A stretch of 64,000 nt of DNA from HK1 sp965215295 (lineage in GTDB: Bacteria > Pseudomonadota > Gammaproteobacteria > HK1): contig OZ244045.1 of the NCBI GenBank assembly GCA_965215295.1, forward strand, positions 124,001 through 188,000. Direction: 5' to 3'. Shown one piece after another: positions 28,365 to 38,026 of this stretch. The notes beneath the pieces are model-generated. The model saw nothing but the letters and a program-made list of their open reading frames with translations, searched no databases and was not told the DNA's origin. The first letter of the stretch is position 1, and each line of letters opens with the position of its first letter. The position numbers were made by a program, and so were the translations under genes.

Positions 28365-31300
28365 GAGCGTGGCTGGACGTACGAGGAAGGACGATCTCCA
28401 GTAGCCCGCCTCCTACGGGAAGGTGGAGCCAGCACCCTGCGCATTCCATGTCCGCTGCGCGAAGCGCCGTGGCATAGGCCGCAAGCTGGCCCGAGTACCC
28501 GATCCCCTCGTCGGCCCACTCGGAGCGCGGGCGCGGTGAGGACTTGTGGTCGATGACGATCCAGCCGGCGTCGGTCTCGAGCAGAAGGTCGATCCATCCG
28601 CGCAAAACCTGGCCGTTGGCGTGGCGCATCTGCACCGGATGCTCGACCAGCATACGAAGCGGGGTGAATCGCGCGTGGAGCAATGTACGCAGGCGTCTTG
28701 CACACCCCACGGCGTCGGCGGGCGCAACGGCGCCTTCGCCGGCGAACGCCGTGATGAGCGCCGCGGCTCCTTTCACGGCATCGTCGCGTTCCGGGTTCAC
28801 GAACTCTGCGGCGATGACCGCGTGGAGTGCGGTGCCGATCCCCGTCATATCCTCGCCATGGACCCGCATCCGCGGTCCGGTCTCGAGGATTTCGCCGACG
28901 GCCGCGCCCTCGACGGGTTTCGCCTCGGACGGACTCCGCCGCTCGCGGAGAGGAGACTCGATTGGCGCTCGCTCGGGGAACCACGCCGGGGTGAACGGGT
29001 CGTCCGTGACGAACTCGTCGGGGTCGGGGCCCGCGAGTACCCGGGAGCTTGACGGAATGGGTTTACCCTCGGGAAGCGCGAGCACATCGCCGGTGGCGAG
29101 CAGATGCTCGGACGCAAAGCTTCGAATCCACGCATCATTCCCTGGTTCCGACGGCGGCACCACCACGATGATCGTGTCGCGCGCCCGCGTCATTCCGACG
29201 TAGGCGAGGCGGCGACCTTCGGCGGCATCCGCTTCGGCCGAAGAGACTGCTTCTTCCGACTCCATCACCTCATCGAGAACGGGGACACCCTTCGTATTCC
29301 CACCGAATACGTTCGGAAAAAAGCGAATGCTGCGCCCCGCGAGCGAGTTGTCGATGTCCAACGGTTCGGTGCCCGACAGGGAGCGGATACCCCAGATGCG
29401 CGAGCGCCATGTGTAGTGGAAGTCGGTCGCGACCACGACCGGCCATTCGAGACCCTTCGCGCGGTGGTAGGTCAGGACGTGCACGGCGTCGCCACCGGTC
29501 ACCACCGGCTGCAGATCGAGCTCGGGAGACGAGGGGTGCTCGAGCCAGAAGAGGAAGCCGGTCAGGGTCGCCGCCTCGTGCTGGGTGGCGCAGTGGTTCT
29601 CGTACGTGACAGCGAGATCGAGAAAGGCATCGAGATTGCGCTGGCGCTGGGCGGCACGGATTGCGTCGGGTCCCCAGGCGGTTGCGATGGGCCGGATGCT
29701 GACGTAGTTGAGCACACGGGCGACGATTTCGACCGGGGACTGCGTGACCGCCTGCTCCCGCAACCGTGCGATGCGCGAGACGATCGAGTCTTCCGCCTCG
29801 CCCCAGCGCCGGTCGTCCTCGCCGGCCGCGAGCCACCGTAGCCGATCGGCGAGCCAGAGCTCCGGCTCCTCGCAAGCGCCGAGCGCCCGGATCTCGGCGG
29901 TGGCAAGCGTGTCCGAGGAATCGTTCAGTCGACGCAGACAAGCCCTCGCGAGACACACCTCGGGCACAGCGAGAAGGCCGGAGAGCGTCATCTTCATGGG
30001 CACGCGGCGCTCGCGCAACGCACCCGCGATGGTCTCCACATGGCTGTTGGTCGCGGCGAGCACCGCGACATCCCCGTATCTCACCGCACGCGTCTCGCCC
30101 GTCTCCGGGTCGTTCACGGTGTGCTGCGAATCGACGAGGTCGGCGATGGCGCCCGCCAGGGCTTCGGCCTGCTCCGTCGCCTTGGCCTTGGGGAGAATCC
30201 AGCGCATCACCGCGGGCGCGCCGTGCGTCTCCTCGCGTTTCGGGGCGAGTTCGACGCGCGCCCGGTCGATGCCGTCGCGTTCGAACGCGGTCGCGAACAC
30301 GGTGTTCAGGTACCGCACTAGCGGAGGGCGTGACCGCCAGGAGCTTTCCAGCACATCGCGCGAGCAGCCTCGCGCGCCAAGCGCATGGAGCGTGTGATGC
30401 ACGAGCTCCGGATCGCTTCCCCGGAACCCGTAGATGGCCTGCTTGACGTCGCCGACGAAGATGACCTCGCGTGCAAACTGCGCGAGCTTCATGAACAACG
30501 CGAGCTGCATCGGGTTGGTATCCTGGAACTCGTCGACGAGGAGTAGCTGGAGCTCGTCGTCGAGCCGTTCCGCAACCGCGGGCTCGTCGAGCGCCCGGAG
30601 CGCGCGTTGCTCCATGTCCTCGTAGTCGATGAGCCCGCGCTCGGTCTTGATGGCCTGGAACCGGGCAAGGGCCTCGCCCGCAATCGCGAACACGCCCTCG
30701 ACGTAGGCGCGGATGTCCGCATGGAATCCGGCGTGACGGTCGTAGCAGGATGCAGCGGCCCGGACCGGGGTGGCGGCAGCCTCGCTCTTCTTCATGGGGC
30801 CCTTCTTGCTGAGCCCGATCCAGAGCGTCCAGGGACACTCGTCGCGCCCGAGCATCGCAGAGGCGTCACGGAGCCCATCGACATAGGCCGCCGTACCCTT
30901 TGTGGTGTCGGACTCGAGGTCGATGCTCCCGAGCGCTTCGCCAATCGCCTCCTTCAGCGCAGCCGTGGCCTGCTCGTCGCAGGTCGCCTCCGGAAAGTGG
31001 CGGAGAAACCGCTCGGCGCTCTCCCGACCCATCGTCGCCAGAGCGCCCGCCGCGATGTCGTTGCTCCGGGCTTGGTCCGCAATTTTCTTGACGTGGTCCT
31101 GCCAGCTCCTGCGCCTTCGCTCGTCGATGAGGCTGAGGCGCGCGGCACACAGGTTCATCTCGCGCACACGGTCCGCGCTCAGCACCTCGTCGAGCGCCTG
31201 GTTGAACAGCCGCGCCCCGTCCTCGACGCTCGCGACGTCGAGCTCCGGCGACAATCCCAGCTCGAACGCGAACCGCGCGAGCAGGCGCTCGCAGACGCTG

Positions 31301-31557
31301 TGGACGGTGCCGATGAGCGCCTGCGCCATCTGCTCGGCGAGCGGCGCACGGCCGTTCTCGATGAGTCGCTTCCTGACGCGGTGATGCAGCTCGGATGCGG
31401 CCTTGACGGTGAACGTCGTCGCGATGACGCCCGCGGGTCTCGCCGCTCCCTCGGACAGCGCGCGCCCGAGTTCCTTCGTCAGACGGTACGTCTTGCCGCT
31501 GCCCGCACCGGCGCTGATGAAGCGAATGTGCGCAAGATCGTTTGGCTTGGTCCTCAA
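28327..31557 (-). CDS. AddA-like UvrD/Rep-type helicase with C-terminal PD-(D/E)XK nuclease
   Basis: This 1,076-residue protein belongs to superfamily 1. Motif I is AGAGSGKT, motif II is LLLVDEFQDT, a later motif is GDVKQAIYGFRGSD, and VGMTRARD marks motif VI. Near the C-terminus, GWIDLLLETDAGWIVIDHKS carries the D ... D-x-K of a RecB-type nuclease. The fusion matches AddA of AddAB, which resects double-strand breaks. The start is TTG at 31557, behind GGGAGG and overlapping the addB-like stop, so the two genes form an operon. Its partner is interrupted, so complex activity is probably lost unless another AddB exists. An alternative role is an anti-phage helicase-nuclease. Confidence 0.85.
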   Translation of the reverse strand: MRTKPNDLAHIRFISAGAGSGKTYRLTKELGRALSEGAARPAGVIATTFTVKAASELHHRVRKRLIENGRAPLAEQMAQALIGTVHSVCERLLARFAFELGLSPELDVASVEDGARLFNQALDEVLSADRVREMNLCAARLSLIDERRRRSWQDHVKKIADQARSNDIAAGALATMGRESAERFLRHFPEATCDEQATAALKEAIGEALGSIDLESDTTKGTAAYVDGLRDASAMLGRDECPWTLWIGLSKKGPMKKSEAAATPVRAAASCYDRHAGFHADIRAYVEGVFAIAGEALARFQAIKTERGLIDYEDMEQRALRALDEPAVAERLDDELQLLLVDEFQDTNPMQLALFMKLAQFAREVIFVGDVKQAIYGFRGSDPELVHHTLHALGARGCSRDVLESSWRSRPPLVRYLNTVFATAFERDGIDRARVELAPKREETHGAPAVMRWILPKAKATEQAEALAGAIADLVDSQHTVNDPETGETRAVRYGDVAVLAATNSHVETIAGALRERRVPMKMTLSGLLAVPEVCLARACLRRLNDSSDTLATAEIRALGACEEPELWLADRLRWLAAGEDDRRWGEAEDSIVSRIARLREQAVTQSPVEIVARVLNYVSIRPIATAWGPDAIRAAQRQRNLDAFLDLAVTYENHCATQHEAATLTGFLFWLEHPSSPELDLQPVVTGGDAVHVLTYHRAKGLEWPVVVATDFHYTWRSRIWGIRSLSGTEPLDIDNSLAGRSIRFFPNVFGGNTKGVPVLDEVMESEEAVSSAEADAAEGRRLAYVGMTRARDTIIVVVPPSEPGNDAWIRSFASEHLLATGDVLALPEGKPIPSSSRVLAGPDPDEFVTDDPFTPAWFPERAPIESPLRERRSPSEAKPVEGAAVGEILETGPRMRVHGEDMTGIGTALHAVIAAEFVNPERDDAVKGAAALITAFAGEGAVAPADAVGCARRLRTLLHARFTPLRMLVEHPVQMRHANGQVLRGWIDLLLETDAGWIVIDHKSSPRPRSEWADEGIGYSGQLAAYATALRAADMECAGCWLHLPVGGGLLEIVLPRTSSHALTGRGVEPRAPP

Positions 31558-32569
31558 TGGAACGCCTCCCAGCCGGCGAGGCGGATGAAGTCGTCGAAAG
31601 GGTCACCACCGGTGACCGCGGCGAGTCCGGTGTCCGGCGGGGCTGAGCGCGCGTCGGGCTCGGTCAGGGCCGTCACGACCTCGATCTGCCTCGCCCCGAG
31701 CTGCTCCCACCGCCAGCGGTACGTCACACCGAGGCGGCTCCAGAGATCGGCCGCGTCCTCTCTGCTTTTCGATGAGGCGACGACCGCGTCGGGGAATGGC
31801 GAGTCCTCGTTCGCGAGCAGGTTGCCGGTGGAGAGGATGAAGAACGCGACGTGCGGCCAGCGCCCTTCCGCGTCCAGGGTCTGTTGCATGTAGGCGTAGG
31901 TTGCAAGCTGCAGCGCACGATTCTCGGCGAGCAGTTTGCGGCGGTAGCTCTGACTTCCCCACTTCACGTCGACCACGGCATGGTGCCGATGGGCGTCGCT
32001 CAGCAACAGGTCGATGGCGCCGACCAGGCGGCGTTCGGCAAACGCTGCTTCACGGGAGGCTTCAGGCGTCACCTGCCCGATGCCGGTCGTGCGCAGGTGC
32101 TCAAGCAGCCGGAGAATGGCTCGCTCGAGGATGGCGCCCACGCGCTCGCGGTCGACGCCGCGGCCCGGCTCGAGCAGCACTGCGCCTTCGCGCTCGACGA
32201 GCTCGGGCCAGGTCGCACGCACCCATCCGCGAACATCTGGAATGGAAACCATGCGCCAATCGCCATGGGCGCGAAAGAACTCCTCGATCAGCCGATGGCC
32301 CAAGTTCCCGAACAGGAGCGGGCCATCGGGGACATCGGCGGCCCGTCCGGCGCGCAATCGCGCGGCGTAGTGCAGGACCCACTCGTGCGGGTGATCGCAG
32401 AGCTTCGAAAGGCTCGAGTAGGACTCGCGGTCGCCCGGGGTGAGGGTGCAGTCCTCCGGCAGTGTCCACCAGCGCTTGGGCGCAGGCAGCGGGCGAAGCG
32501 CAAGCGCGCGCGTTCGTACTCCGAGCGGCGCGAGGGCCGGCTTGCCGTCGAGCAACGCGGACTCGAAAC
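31554..32569 (-). pseudogene. addB-like nuclease gene, 3' part (split by insertion element)
   Basis: This carries the C-terminal 338 residues of a PD-(D/E)XK protein. The nuclease core is visible as GAIDLLLSD ... HAVVDVKWGSQSYRRK and a downstream ALQLATYAYMQ helix. The frame runs unbroken up to the element boundary at 32569 and continues in the same orientation and frame beyond the element at 35981. The stop overlaps the AddA-like start. Without the N-terminal part it has no ribosome site of its own, so it is probably not expressed as a working protein. Confidence 0.8.
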
Positions 32570-32859
32570 TGTTGTTTTTCACATTCCGTCGTGGGACCCC
32601 CACGGGAATGGGTCGGACTATTCCGTAGACGGATTTCCTGGGATGACGAAGCAATCCGGGAACCGGTCGGAGCGGGTGCGGTCCCCTGTGGCAAGGATCG
32701 TTGCGTAGCAGGTGCTGAGGATGTCGTCGCCCGATCGGGCGGATGCGTGCCCATCGTCACCGCTTGGCGTCGGGCCAGTGCCGCCGTAGTCTCGCCACCC
32801 CTTGGGACGACAGAGGAGTTGGCCCGCGCGGGGGGACGAACCCCGCCGGGCCACGGCCG

Positions 32860-33483
32860 GTGCAGCTTCGCTACGAGACGGGGCTTACCGGCGAGCAATA
32901 CGTTAAGGCCCAGGCGTGGCGCGCTGCAACCCTTGAGCGGTGTCCGAATCACCCCCACGGGGGATGTTCACTGGCACGCCACGGCACCTACGCGCGCAAG
33001 AGCCCGCGCGGGACACGCATCGCTCGCTGGTACTGCCCTGAGAGCCACACCACCTTCAGCCGGCTGCCGGACTGTCTGGCCGCACGGCTGCCCGGTGAGC
33101 TCGACACCGTCGAGGCGGTGGTGGCCCACGCCGAGCAGGCCCCGAGCCTGGCCGCCGCGGCCAATGAGCTGCGCCGCGACGCGGTCGAGCTTGCGGGGGC
33201 GATGCGCTGGGTCGAGCACCGGGTCCGTCTTGTCCATCACGTCCTGAGTATCGTCATCGGGCTACTCCCCGACCTCCTCGCCCGGTGTGTCGCCGAGGTG
33301 GGCGCGGTGCGCACGCGGCTCGAGACCGACACCGCGTTGCGGACGTTGCGTACCCTCACCGACGCGCAGCTCCCCATGCTGCCCGCCCCCTTGGGGTTCC
33401 ACCCCCACCGCCTCAGCACGACGAATCGCAAGCCAGCGCGCCAACACAAGAGGGGGCCTGACCCGCCGCCGTCGCCTGCGTAG
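32860..33483 (+). CDS. Zinc-ribbon-like accessory protein of the element (copy A)
   Basis: This 207-residue protein is read from GTG at 32860 (VQLRYETGL). An in-frame ATG at 32743 would add a low-complexity leader. Cys/His pairs resemble a transposase zinc ribbon: CPNHPHGGC (about residues 28-36), then WYCPESHTTFSRLPDC about 23 residues later. The rest is helical. It is always the first gene, 47 bp before the transposase. I infer a DNA-binding or target-selecting factor; its role is not established. It is not an obvious TniQ, although both carry zinc-binding motifs. Confidence 0.6.
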   Translation: MQLRYETGLTGEQYVKAQAWRAATLERCPNHPHGGCSLARHGTYARKSPRGTRIARWYCPESHTTFSRLPDCLAARLPGELDTVEAVVAHAEQAPSLAAAANELRRDAVELAGAMRWVEHRVRLVHHVLSIVIGLLPDLLARCVAEVGAVRTRLETDTALRTLRTLTDAQLPMLPAPLGFHPHRLSTTNRKPARQHKRGPDPPPSPA

Positions 33484-33530
33484 CGTCTCGTCCCCCGGGC
33501 CGATGCGCCCCACCGACGAGGACTGCACCG

Positions 33531-34856
33531 ATGAACGACCCCGACGAGACGCTGCGCAACGCCGTGGCGCTGTTCCGCTACGGCCTCATCGCCGACGTGC
33601 TCCCACTGCCGCCGGGCAGCCGCGACATCCGCCGCGCCCTGCACGAGAAAGCTCAACGCACCTACACCATCCCCGGCACCCGCCGTACCCGCGTCGCCGT
33701 CGAGACGATGCGCGACTGGCTCAGCCTGTATCGCAACGGCGGGTTCGAGGCGCTGTACCCGAAGACCCGCGCCGACCGCGGCCAGCCCCGGCGCCTGCCC
33801 CCCGAGGTCGCCGAGTGGCTCGTTGCGCTCAAGACCGAGCGGCCTGCACTCTCGGTCAAGGCCCTCATCCGCGCCGCCCGCGAACGCGGCGTCGACCATC
33901 CCCTCGCGCCGTCGACCGTGCACCGGCTGCTCTCGCGCGAAGGACTGCTCGACAAACGCCCCGGCGACCCCGTCGCCACCGACCGGCGACGATTCGCCTT
34001 CCGCAACGCCGGCGAGCTGTGGATGAGCGACGTGATGCACGGACCGAAGGTGCGCGACGGGCGCCGGCGCCGAAAGGCCTTCCTCATCGCGTTCATCGAC
34101 GACGCCACCCGCGTCATCCCCTTCGCCGCCTTCGCCTACGCGGACAACACCACCGCCTTCCTGCCCGTGTTCAAGCAGGCCATCGCGCGGCGCGGCCTCC
34201 CCGCAAGGCTCTATGTCGACAACGGGGCGAGCTTCCGCTCCCAGCAGCTCGCACTGGTATGCGCCAAGCTCGGCATCGCGCTCATCCACGCCCGGCCCTA
34301 TCAGCCCGCCGGAAAGGGAAAAATCGAGCGCTTCTTCCGCACCCTGCGCGCCGCCTGGCTCGCCCACCTCACCGCCGAGGCCACCGAGAGCCTGGAGACG
34401 TTGAACCGCACCCTCTGGGCCTGGGTCGAGGGCGAGTACCACCGCTCGCCCCATCGCGGACTCGACGGGCGCACCCCCCTCGACCAGTGGGCACTCGCCG
34501 GGCACGACGTGCGCTTCCCCGGCCCCCGCCTCGACCTCGACGACCTCTTCCTGTTCGAGGCCAAACGCCGCGTCATGAAAGACCGCACCGTCAGCCTCCA
34601 CGGACGACTCTACGAGGTCGACGCCGTGCTCGTCGGCCAATCCGTCACCTTGCGCTACGACCCCGACGCACCGCCTGCGCGCCCCATCGAGGTCGTCCAC
34701 GACGGCAAGGGTGCCGGGAGGGCCACCCGCCTCGACGCCTACGCCAACACCGCCGTCAAGCGCCACCGACCCTCCTGGCAGCTCCAGTGCGACACCCCCG
34801 CATCCGAACCACCCACCTCGCCTCTGACGATGCGCACCCTCAAGGAGAACCCGTAA
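33531..34856 (+). CDS. DDE (rve-type) transposase of the element (copy A)
   Basis: In this 441-residue protein, N-terminal helix-turn-helix segments (VAVETMRDWLSLYRNGGFEA) are followed by an integrase core. The catalytic triad is D167 (MSDVMHGP), D230 (YVDNGASF) and E266 (KGKIERFF), with 35 residues between the last two. A Mu/TnsB-like C-terminal beta segment follows. This is the TnsB/IstA/TniA class of DDE enzymes, which work with an AAA ATPase. GAGGA precedes the ATG. The stop overlaps the ATPase start by one base (TAATG), which suggests translational coupling. The gene is complete. Confidence 0.85.
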   Translation: MNDPDETLRNAVALFRYGLIADVLPLPPGSRDIRRALHEKAQRTYTIPGTRRTRVAVETMRDWLSLYRNGGFEALYPKTRADRGQPRRLPPEVAEWLVALKTERPALSVKALIRAARERGVDHPLAPSTVHRLLSREGLLDKRPGDPVATDRRRFAFRNAGELWMSDVMHGPKVRDGRRRRKAFLIAFIDDATRVIPFAAFAYADNTTAFLPVFKQAIARRGLPARLYVDNGASFRSQQLALVCAKLGIALIHARPYQPAGKGKIERFFRTLRAAWLAHLTAEATESLETLNRTLWAWVEGEYHRSPHRGLDGRTPLDQWALAGHDVRFPGPRLDLDDLFLFEAKRRVMKDRTVSLHGRLYEVDAVLVGQSVTLRYDPDAPPARPIEVVHDGKGAGRATRLDAYANTAVKRHRPSWQLQCDTPASEPPTSPLTMRTLKENP

Positions 34857-35656
34857 TGTACCTGCGACACTTCGCCCTCACCCGGCTCCCCTTCGAGACC
34901 CCGGCCCACACCGATGAGCTGTTCGAGTCGAACTCCCGGCGCGAGGCCCAGGCACGGCTCCATCACCTCATCGAACTCAAGGGCATCGGCCTCATGACCG
35001 GAGAGGTCGGCTCGGGCAAAACCACCGTGTGCCGTCACGTCACCGCCGCCCTGCATCCGGGCCTGTATCGGGTGGGCTACGTCTGCCTGACCACCGGAAA
35101 CGTCCTCGACATGTACAAATCCATCGCCTGGGAACTGGGACTGCCCACCGAGCGCTCGCGCGCCACCGCCTACCGCGCCATCCGCACCGAAATCACCCGA
35201 TTGGTGTGCGAGGCCAAGCAGCTCCCCGTGCTCGTCATCGACGAAGCCCAGCACCTGCGCAACGACGTCCTCGAAGACCTTCGCTTGTTGACCAACTTCG
35301 CCATGGACAGCGACAACCGCCTGTGCCTGCTACTCGTCGGACTCACCGAGCTGCGCCGCCGCCTCGCCATGGCCGTGCACGAATCGCTCTCCCAACGCCT
35401 CGTCGTACGCCACCACCTCGCCGGCATCGACCGCGAGGAACTCCACGCCTACCTCGCCCACCGCCTGCGTCTGGCCGGCTGCGAACTCCCCCTGTTCGAC
35501 CCCCCCGCCGTCGAGGCGCTGGCGCACAGCGCTCGCGGATTGCCCCGGCTCATCAATCGCATCGCCCACTACGCCCTCACCGCCGCCGCCGCAACAGGCG
35601 AGCGCACCGTCACCGCCGTGCACCTCGAGCACGCTGTCGCGGAGTTGCGGCTGTGA
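34856..35656 (+). CDS. ExeA/TnsC-like AAA ATPase of the element (copy A)
   Basis: In this 266-residue protein, Walker A is GEVGSGKTT (about residues 49-57), Walker B is LPVLVIDEAQ (123-132), and the sensor strand is LCLLLVGL. The N-terminus (LRHFALTRLPFETPAHTDELF) is the ExeA-type opening shared with TniB/TnsC-like transposition ATPases. Such proteins choose target DNA and activate the DDE transposase. AAGGAG lies 8 bases before the ATG. Confidence 0.85.
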   Translation: MYLRHFALTRLPFETPAHTDELFESNSRREAQARLHHLIELKGIGLMTGEVGSGKTTVCRHVTAALHPGLYRVGYVCLTTGNVLDMYKSIAWELGLPTERSRATAYRAIRTEITRLVCEAKQLPVLVIDEAQHLRNDVLEDLRLLTNFAMDSDNRLCLLLVGLTELRRRLAMAVHESLSQRLVVRHHLAGIDREELHAYLAHRLRLAGCELPLFDPPAVEALAHSARGLPRLINRIAHYALTAAAATGERTVTAVHLEHAVAELRL

Positions 35657-35673
35657 ACCGGTCTTGACTCGTC

Positions 35674-35913
35674 GTGCACCACGACATCAGCGACGAGGCC
35701 ACCGCTCATCTGTGCGAACTCCTCAACGACCTCGCCTTCGCCTTCGACCACCCCCCGCACCCACCAGCGCGCCCGTTCAACGAACACGGGCGCGCTGGTG
35801 AACTCACCGTCACCACGAGCACCGTGATCGTCGCGACCGCCGCCGCGATCCCGGTGAACGCAGGCGCTCGGCCCGCACTGGCACCGCTCTCCGACGATGG
35901 GGGGACAATGTGA
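35674..35913 (+). CDS. Possible small protein near the right end of the element (copy A)
   Basis: A 79-codon frame with a GTG start lies 17 bp after the ATPase stop (HHDISDEATAHLCELLNDLA at the N-terminus). It has no recognisable domain, and the frame spans a strong hairpin. It is preserved in all three copies, but those copies are too similar for this to show selection. It may be non-coding. Confidence 0.3.
   Translation: MHHDISDEATAHLCELLNDLAFAFDHPPHPPARPFNEHGRAGELTVTTSTVIVATAAAIPVNAGARPALAPLSDDGGTM
35762..35800 (+). terminator. Strong hairpin near the right end of the element
   Basis: CACCAGCGCGCCCG pairs with CGGGCGCGCTGGTG (14 bp) around an 11-base loop. There is no T-run, so it is not a classical intrinsic terminator, but it sits after the last main gene. 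Same hairpin at 42386-42424 and 50371-50409. Confidence 0.45.
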
Positions 35914-35980
35914 GAAATCAGCCCTCAGCCGATCAGAAATAAACCGACAAATCCCTTACGAAATTACGTGCGACGCAACA

Positions 35981-37690
35981 CTCGACGGACTCGACCATCA
36001 CCGACTTGGCGCCGTCGAAGCAGAAGCAGCTCTCGATCTGCGTCGAGACCGGGTGCGTCCCGCCCTCGTCGTCGTGGGCCACCAGGATGAGCCTCTCGGT
36101 CGCATTGAGCACGGGCCGCAGCCACTCGCGGCTGCGATGACGCAGCACATCGTCGACCTCCGGCAGTCTCACGCCCGCATCGCGCAGCGCGGCAAGCTCG
36201 CGCCGCGACCACGGGTACGAGACGGCAGCCGGTGGAGGCGCCATGTCCCACCAGACCACCGTCGGCCATCTGTCCGTGACGGCGGCAGGCGAAGCCGTTG
36301 CCCGCGGGTGTCCGGCTTGGGCGAAGGTCGACGGGTCGGGGGCATCGGTGGTGACCTCGTCGACCATGCGTTCGAGCTCCAGGCGCGGGATGCGCTCCGC
36401 TCCGCCCTCCCGATGGCGGGCAAGTCCTGCGAGCAGCGCCTCGGCCTGCGCCCGGGAGGCTGCGAACAGCTCGGCCTCGGCCGCCGTCTCCGCCGTGTTG
36501 AGTCGCGCGGCGGCCCAAGTCGAGACCCGCTGTGTGCGGGCGACCACGTCGTCGATGGGCGCCCCGTGGCGAGGGTCGTGCCGCTCGCTCTCAAGCCAGA
36601 ACGCGATGTTCGAGCGCTGCCGTTCGACATCGGCGTCGCTGGTCTCGTCGCGTTCGCGCAGCGTCCGTTCGATGCTGTCGAGTGCACCATGCCACTCGCG
36701 TCCACCGACGCCGGGGGATGCGGCGACCGCATCGGCGAGACGCGAACGCACCCCCCGGGGCAACGGGCCGGTCGGGTGCAGCAGGAGCTGGAGCATGCGG
36801 TGCGGACTCACCGGCGCCCATATGAGGGCGAGACAGAGCTTCAGCACTTGGGTCGCGCCGCGGAATCGAGTGTGGTAGCGGAATCCGCACCGCGGTAGCC
36901 CGACGCGTTCGAGGGCGTTGTCGAGGATGACTCCGTCGCGCTCCGCGACGAGCAGCGTCTCCGCACACGGGCCGGAGTCCCGAACGAACTCCGCGACGGC
37001 CTCCGCCGAAAGATCGCGTGATGCCGACCTCACGACTGTCAGGGAGCCGTCGCCCCGAAGCCGCTCGCGCTCGGCGATTCCATCTTCGATGCCGTTGGCG
37101 ATGGCGAGCAGCCGCGCCTGCACTCGGGCGAGGTCCGACCCCTCCGGCCCCGCGGGAGCAGGAGCGAGCCCGGGCGCCAGTTCACAAGGCAGCGCGTCCA
37201 GCACCGACCGCCAAGCGCAGGGTAGTGCGTCCGGCGAGGTATGCAGCTCCACGCAGTCAATCTGCGCGGCGCGCTTGCCGAGCGCCGTCGCGACGCGCCC
37301 GAGCCGCTCGCCGGGGCTGGGCGGGACAGCGTTCCTGGCAAGCGCCTCCACCGCGGCCATGTCGGTGAGCCGGGCTGGCGCAGTGTCGGGGAAGGTCCCG
37401 TCCCAGCCCGCCTCGTACCACCGGGTCCGCCACCCGAGGAGCGTGCGCGCGACGTTGATCGCGTCGACCTGAAGCGAGCGGTGGAAGAAGCGGTTCGGCG
37501 CCGAGGCGTCGCGCAGGCACTGGAGATACGCAAAGGCCGCCTCGCTCGGATGCGTAGCGGGAGGCGGGAGTCCGAGTCGGGTTTCGAGGACGGTGAGAAG
37601 ACCGGCCGGACCGAGCGTGACCACCCCTGCCGCATTCGTCGGCCGCTGCGGTTGCAGCCCGTCGAAATGAAGGCCGAACTTCACGTGCAT
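35981..37690 (-). pseudogene. addB-like nuclease gene, 5' part (split by insertion element)
   Basis: From ATG at 37690 (MHVKFGLHFDGLQPQ, GAGG upstream) about 570 residues are read before element copy A interrupts the frame at 35981. The chain has no Walker A motif, as in inactivated helicase-like AddB proteins. Long stretches match that class only loosely, for example LERVGLPRCGF and LKLCLALIWAPVSPHRMLQLL. Joined to the part at 31554-32569, the protein would be about 910 residues. The reading frame is otherwise clean, so the insertion appears recent. The truncated product would end in 16 residues coded by the element. Confidence 0.75.
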
Positions 37691-38026
37691 GATCGGTCCT
37701 CGGGTCACGGTACGATTCGAAGGTGGAGGAGTCGGCTGTCGGCCCGACTCCCGCAGCATCACATGGGAAGAAGCTGTCTCAAAGGGACGAAGTGTCGCAG
37801 ATTGCATCGGGGCGCGGGGGTCTGTCGGCGAGGAACGATGGGCGACGCACGGGCGCACCCGCCCCTGATTCGGGATGCTCTTCCTCGGAGCGAAGGGAAC
37901 CATGCAGGTGCTCGTCCGGATTTCGCCGGGCGTGCGGAAGACATGCGGAACACAGCCCGCGGGTTACCTGTGGAGATCGAGCCTCGACATGGCCACAATG
38001 CAGACATGTCGATGAGGAGTGGAGCG
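37691..38026. other. 336-bp divergent gap between addB-like and fic genes
   Basis: It must hold promoters for both directions, but I cannot pick convincing -35/-10 pairs. No gene remnant, RNA or repeat is recognised. Confidence 0.4.

Larger units (their letters stand above)
32570..35980 (+). mobile_element. 3,411-bp three-gene transposable element, copy A
   Basis: The ends are TGTTGTTTTTCAC on the left and, reverse-complemented on the right, TGTTGCGTCGCAC. They form an imperfect terminal repeat in TG...CA style. ATTCCGT recurs at 32583 and 32620 inside the left end, possible transposase sites. The element holds genes for a zinc-ribbon-like protein, a DD35E transposase and an AAA ATPase, all on the plus strand, and is inserted antisense in addB. 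The flanks (CTCGAAAC and CTCGACGG) do not form an exact duplication, so this copy may have been rearranged after insertion. The first 290 bp before the first gene are non-coding. Confidence 0.9.

Noticed and set aside
32570..35980. CRISPR-associated or full Tn7 transposon
   Set aside because: There is no TniQ, TnsA, Cas protein or array within the element borders; only the DDE and ATPase pair resembles those systems.
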